Below are positions 5,795-6,625 of a DNA stretch of 6,625 bases, piece by piece. The DNA is from JACQAI01 sp035507915 (lineage in GTDB: Bacteria; Pseudomonadota; Alphaproteobacteria; Elsterales; Elsteraceae). Below the pieces are notes generated by a model. It saw nothing but the letters and a program-made list of their open reading frames with translations, made no database searches and was not told the origin of the DNA. Each line of letters starts with the position of its first letter. The stretch's first letter is position 1. The position numbers and the translations under genes were made by a program. The DNA lies in contig DATJNS010000418.1 in assembly GCA_035507915.1 (NCBI GenBank), positions 1-6,625 on the forward strand, given 5' to 3'.

Positions 5795-6625
5795 TTATTC
5801 GGCCGCCGCGCGGCCCAGAATCTTGGCGCCCTCGAGAATGCGGCGCAGCTCGGCGAGGCTCGCCGGATCGTCGATCGCCAGCAGCGGCGGGCGCGGATAG
5901 CCGCCGGGCTGGCCGAGCAGCTGCATGCAGGCCTTGATCTGCGCCTGCGGCGAGCCGAAGCGGCCGCTCCAGTCGGGGTTGATGAGCTGGCCCATCACGC
6001 TCGCATAGGCGTCCGCGGCGGCGTTGGCGGCGGCGACGTCGCCGCGCCAGAACGCCTGGTAGAACGCGACGGCGAAGCCGGCCGCCAAACCGCCGCCGTC
6101 GATGTTGCCGTCGCCGCCGATGCCGCGCAGCACGGCGAGGCCGAGCCGGTTGATGAAGCCGCCGAACACGCGCACCTGGTCGACCACGGCCTCGAGGGTG
6201 CGCAGCGCCTGGACGCGGTTCGCCGTGCTGTCCTTGATCGCGACGACGTGCTCGATCTTGGCGAGCTCGAGCGCGGTCTCCCACGCGATCTCGACGACCA
6301 CGCCGCGCGCCCAGTTATAGACCATGATGGGCAGGTCGACGCGATCGGAGATCGTCCGGTAGAACGCGACGATCTCGCGCGGCGTCGGGGCGGCGTAGGG
6401 CGGGGCCGTCGACAGCATGCCGTCGGCGCCGATCTCCTTGGCGTGGCGGCCGAGCACGCTGGTCGCCTCGGCGGTGTAGGTGGTGCAGCCGATCACCACC
6501 GGAATCTTGCCCTTCAGCTCCTCGACCGCGATCTCGGCGACGCGCCGACGCTCGGCGTCGGTCTGCGCGAACCACTCGCCGGTCGTGCCGTTCACCAGCA
6601 CGCCGTGCACGCCCTGACGGTGATA
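5795..6625 (-). CDS. DHDPS/NAL (DapA-like) superfamily lyase or synthase, N-terminus cut by window edge
   Basis: Class I Schiff-base enzyme of the dihydrodipicolinate synthase/N-acetylneuraminate lyase superfamily, a TIM barrel that handles pyruvate or other 2-oxo acids in the cytosol. 276 residues are visible before the TAA at 5795-5797. The frame is open to the right edge, and about 25-30 N-terminal residues are missing compared with the usual 300. Visible hallmarks, numbered from the edge: GTTGEW (13-18) for carboxylate binding, the catalytic Tyr103 in MVYNW (codon 6317-6319), the Schiff-base Lys131 in VAIKDST (codon 6233-6235), and GGDGNIDGG at about 170-178. After the Tyr, the usual N-x-P-x-R-T of true DapA is replaced by NWARGVV, so a lysine-biosynthetic role is doubtful. 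A sugar-acid or other 2-oxo-acid aldolase or dehydratase is likelier. The position upstream of two TRAP systems supports a catabolic role. The exact reaction is unknown. Confidence 0.9.
   Translation of the reverse strand, partial: YHRQGVHGVLVNGTTGEWFAQTDAERRRVAEIAVEELKGKIPVVIGCTTYTAEATSVLGRHAKEIGADGMLSTAPPYAAPTPREIVAFYRTISDRVDLPIMVYNWARGVVVEIAWETALELAKIEHVVAIKDSTANRVQALRTLEAVVDQVRVFGGFINRLGLAVLRGIGGDGNIDGGGLAAGFAVAFYQAFWRGDVAAANAAADAYASVMGQLINPDWSGRFGSPQAQIKACMQLLGQPGGYPRPPLLAIDDPASLAELRRILEGAKILGRAAAE

Noticed and set aside
2472..5900. Very long open frame on the plus strand (about 1140 codons), rich in Arg, Asp, Glu, His and Gln
   Set aside because: It runs antisense to permease-A and SBP-A and has the low-complexity charged composition typical of a GC-rich shadow frame. 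It has no recognisable domain, whereas the minus-strand frames show full TRAP family motifs.
4788..6284. Apparent 498-residue fusion of a novel N-terminal domain to SBP-A
   Set aside because: The first 177 codons are the lyase gene and the gap read in the wrong frame. The signal peptide and Shine-Dalgarno place the real SBP-A start at 5753.
1..6625. Frequent GATCG/CGATCG-like words throughout, considered as a repeat or methylation signal
   Set aside because: They follow from common codon pairs in this GC-rich coding sequence (ATC followed by GCG or similar) and show no spacing pattern.
1..6625. A hidden novel system (CRISPR, toxin-antitoxin, phage or mobile element)
   Set aside because: No direct-repeat arrays, transposase or integrase motifs, or small paired genes were seen. 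All substantial coding capacity is explained by transport and lyase families.

Overview
The window is a GC-rich stretch of bacterial chromosome in which every supportable gene lies on the minus strand. Read in the direction of transcription, from the right edge to the left, the order is: a 5'-truncated dihydrodipicolinate synthase/N-acetylneuraminate lyase (DHDPS/NAL) superfamily protein, a TRAP-transporter solute-binding protein (SBP), a fused TRAP permease (small DctQ plus large DctM subunit), a second SBP carrying a Tat-type signal, and a second fused permease whose C-terminus is cut by the left edge. The GC content, the codon usage (strong G/C third-position preference) and the wealth of TRAP transporters suggest a high-GC proteobacterium. 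An alphaproteobacterium (Rhodospirillales/Hyphomicrobiales-like) is my best guess, and a betaproteobacterium is possible. There is no rRNA or other marker to settle this.

Layout: lyase 5795-6625 (partial), SBP-A 4788-5753, permease-A 2925-4751, SBP-B 1808-2824, permease-B 1-1791 (partial). The gaps are 41, 36, 100 and 16 bases, with no convincing terminator or internal promoter, so one polycistronic transcript or two nested units are both plausible. The 41-base gap holds a perfect 18-base GC palindrome directly before the SBP-A ribosome binding site. Both SBPs start with ATG behind a strong Shine-Dalgarno sequence. Both permeases start with GTG and have no obvious Shine-Dalgarno. This fits the need for many SBP copies per membrane complex.

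How the genes work together: each SBP/permease pair is a complete TRAP uptake system. The SBP captures a small carboxylate in the periplasm and the fused QM protein imports it using an ion gradient. The lyase-family enzyme is probably a cytosolic Schiff-base aldolase, lyase or dehydratase acting on a 2-oxo acid, and may process an imported compound. The two transporters are clearly divergent (about 35% identity over the best-conserved permease segment). They are therefore not a recent tandem duplication and probably differ in substrate. No substrate can be read from the sequence alone.

This looks like ordinary metabolic gene content. I found no mobile element, CRISPR array, tRNA, rRNA or defence-type gene. 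The points worth a second look are residue changes at normally conserved positions (lyase active site, SBP-A ligand-pocket Asn, permease-B signature motifs), the different export routes of the two SBPs, and the intercistronic palindrome.
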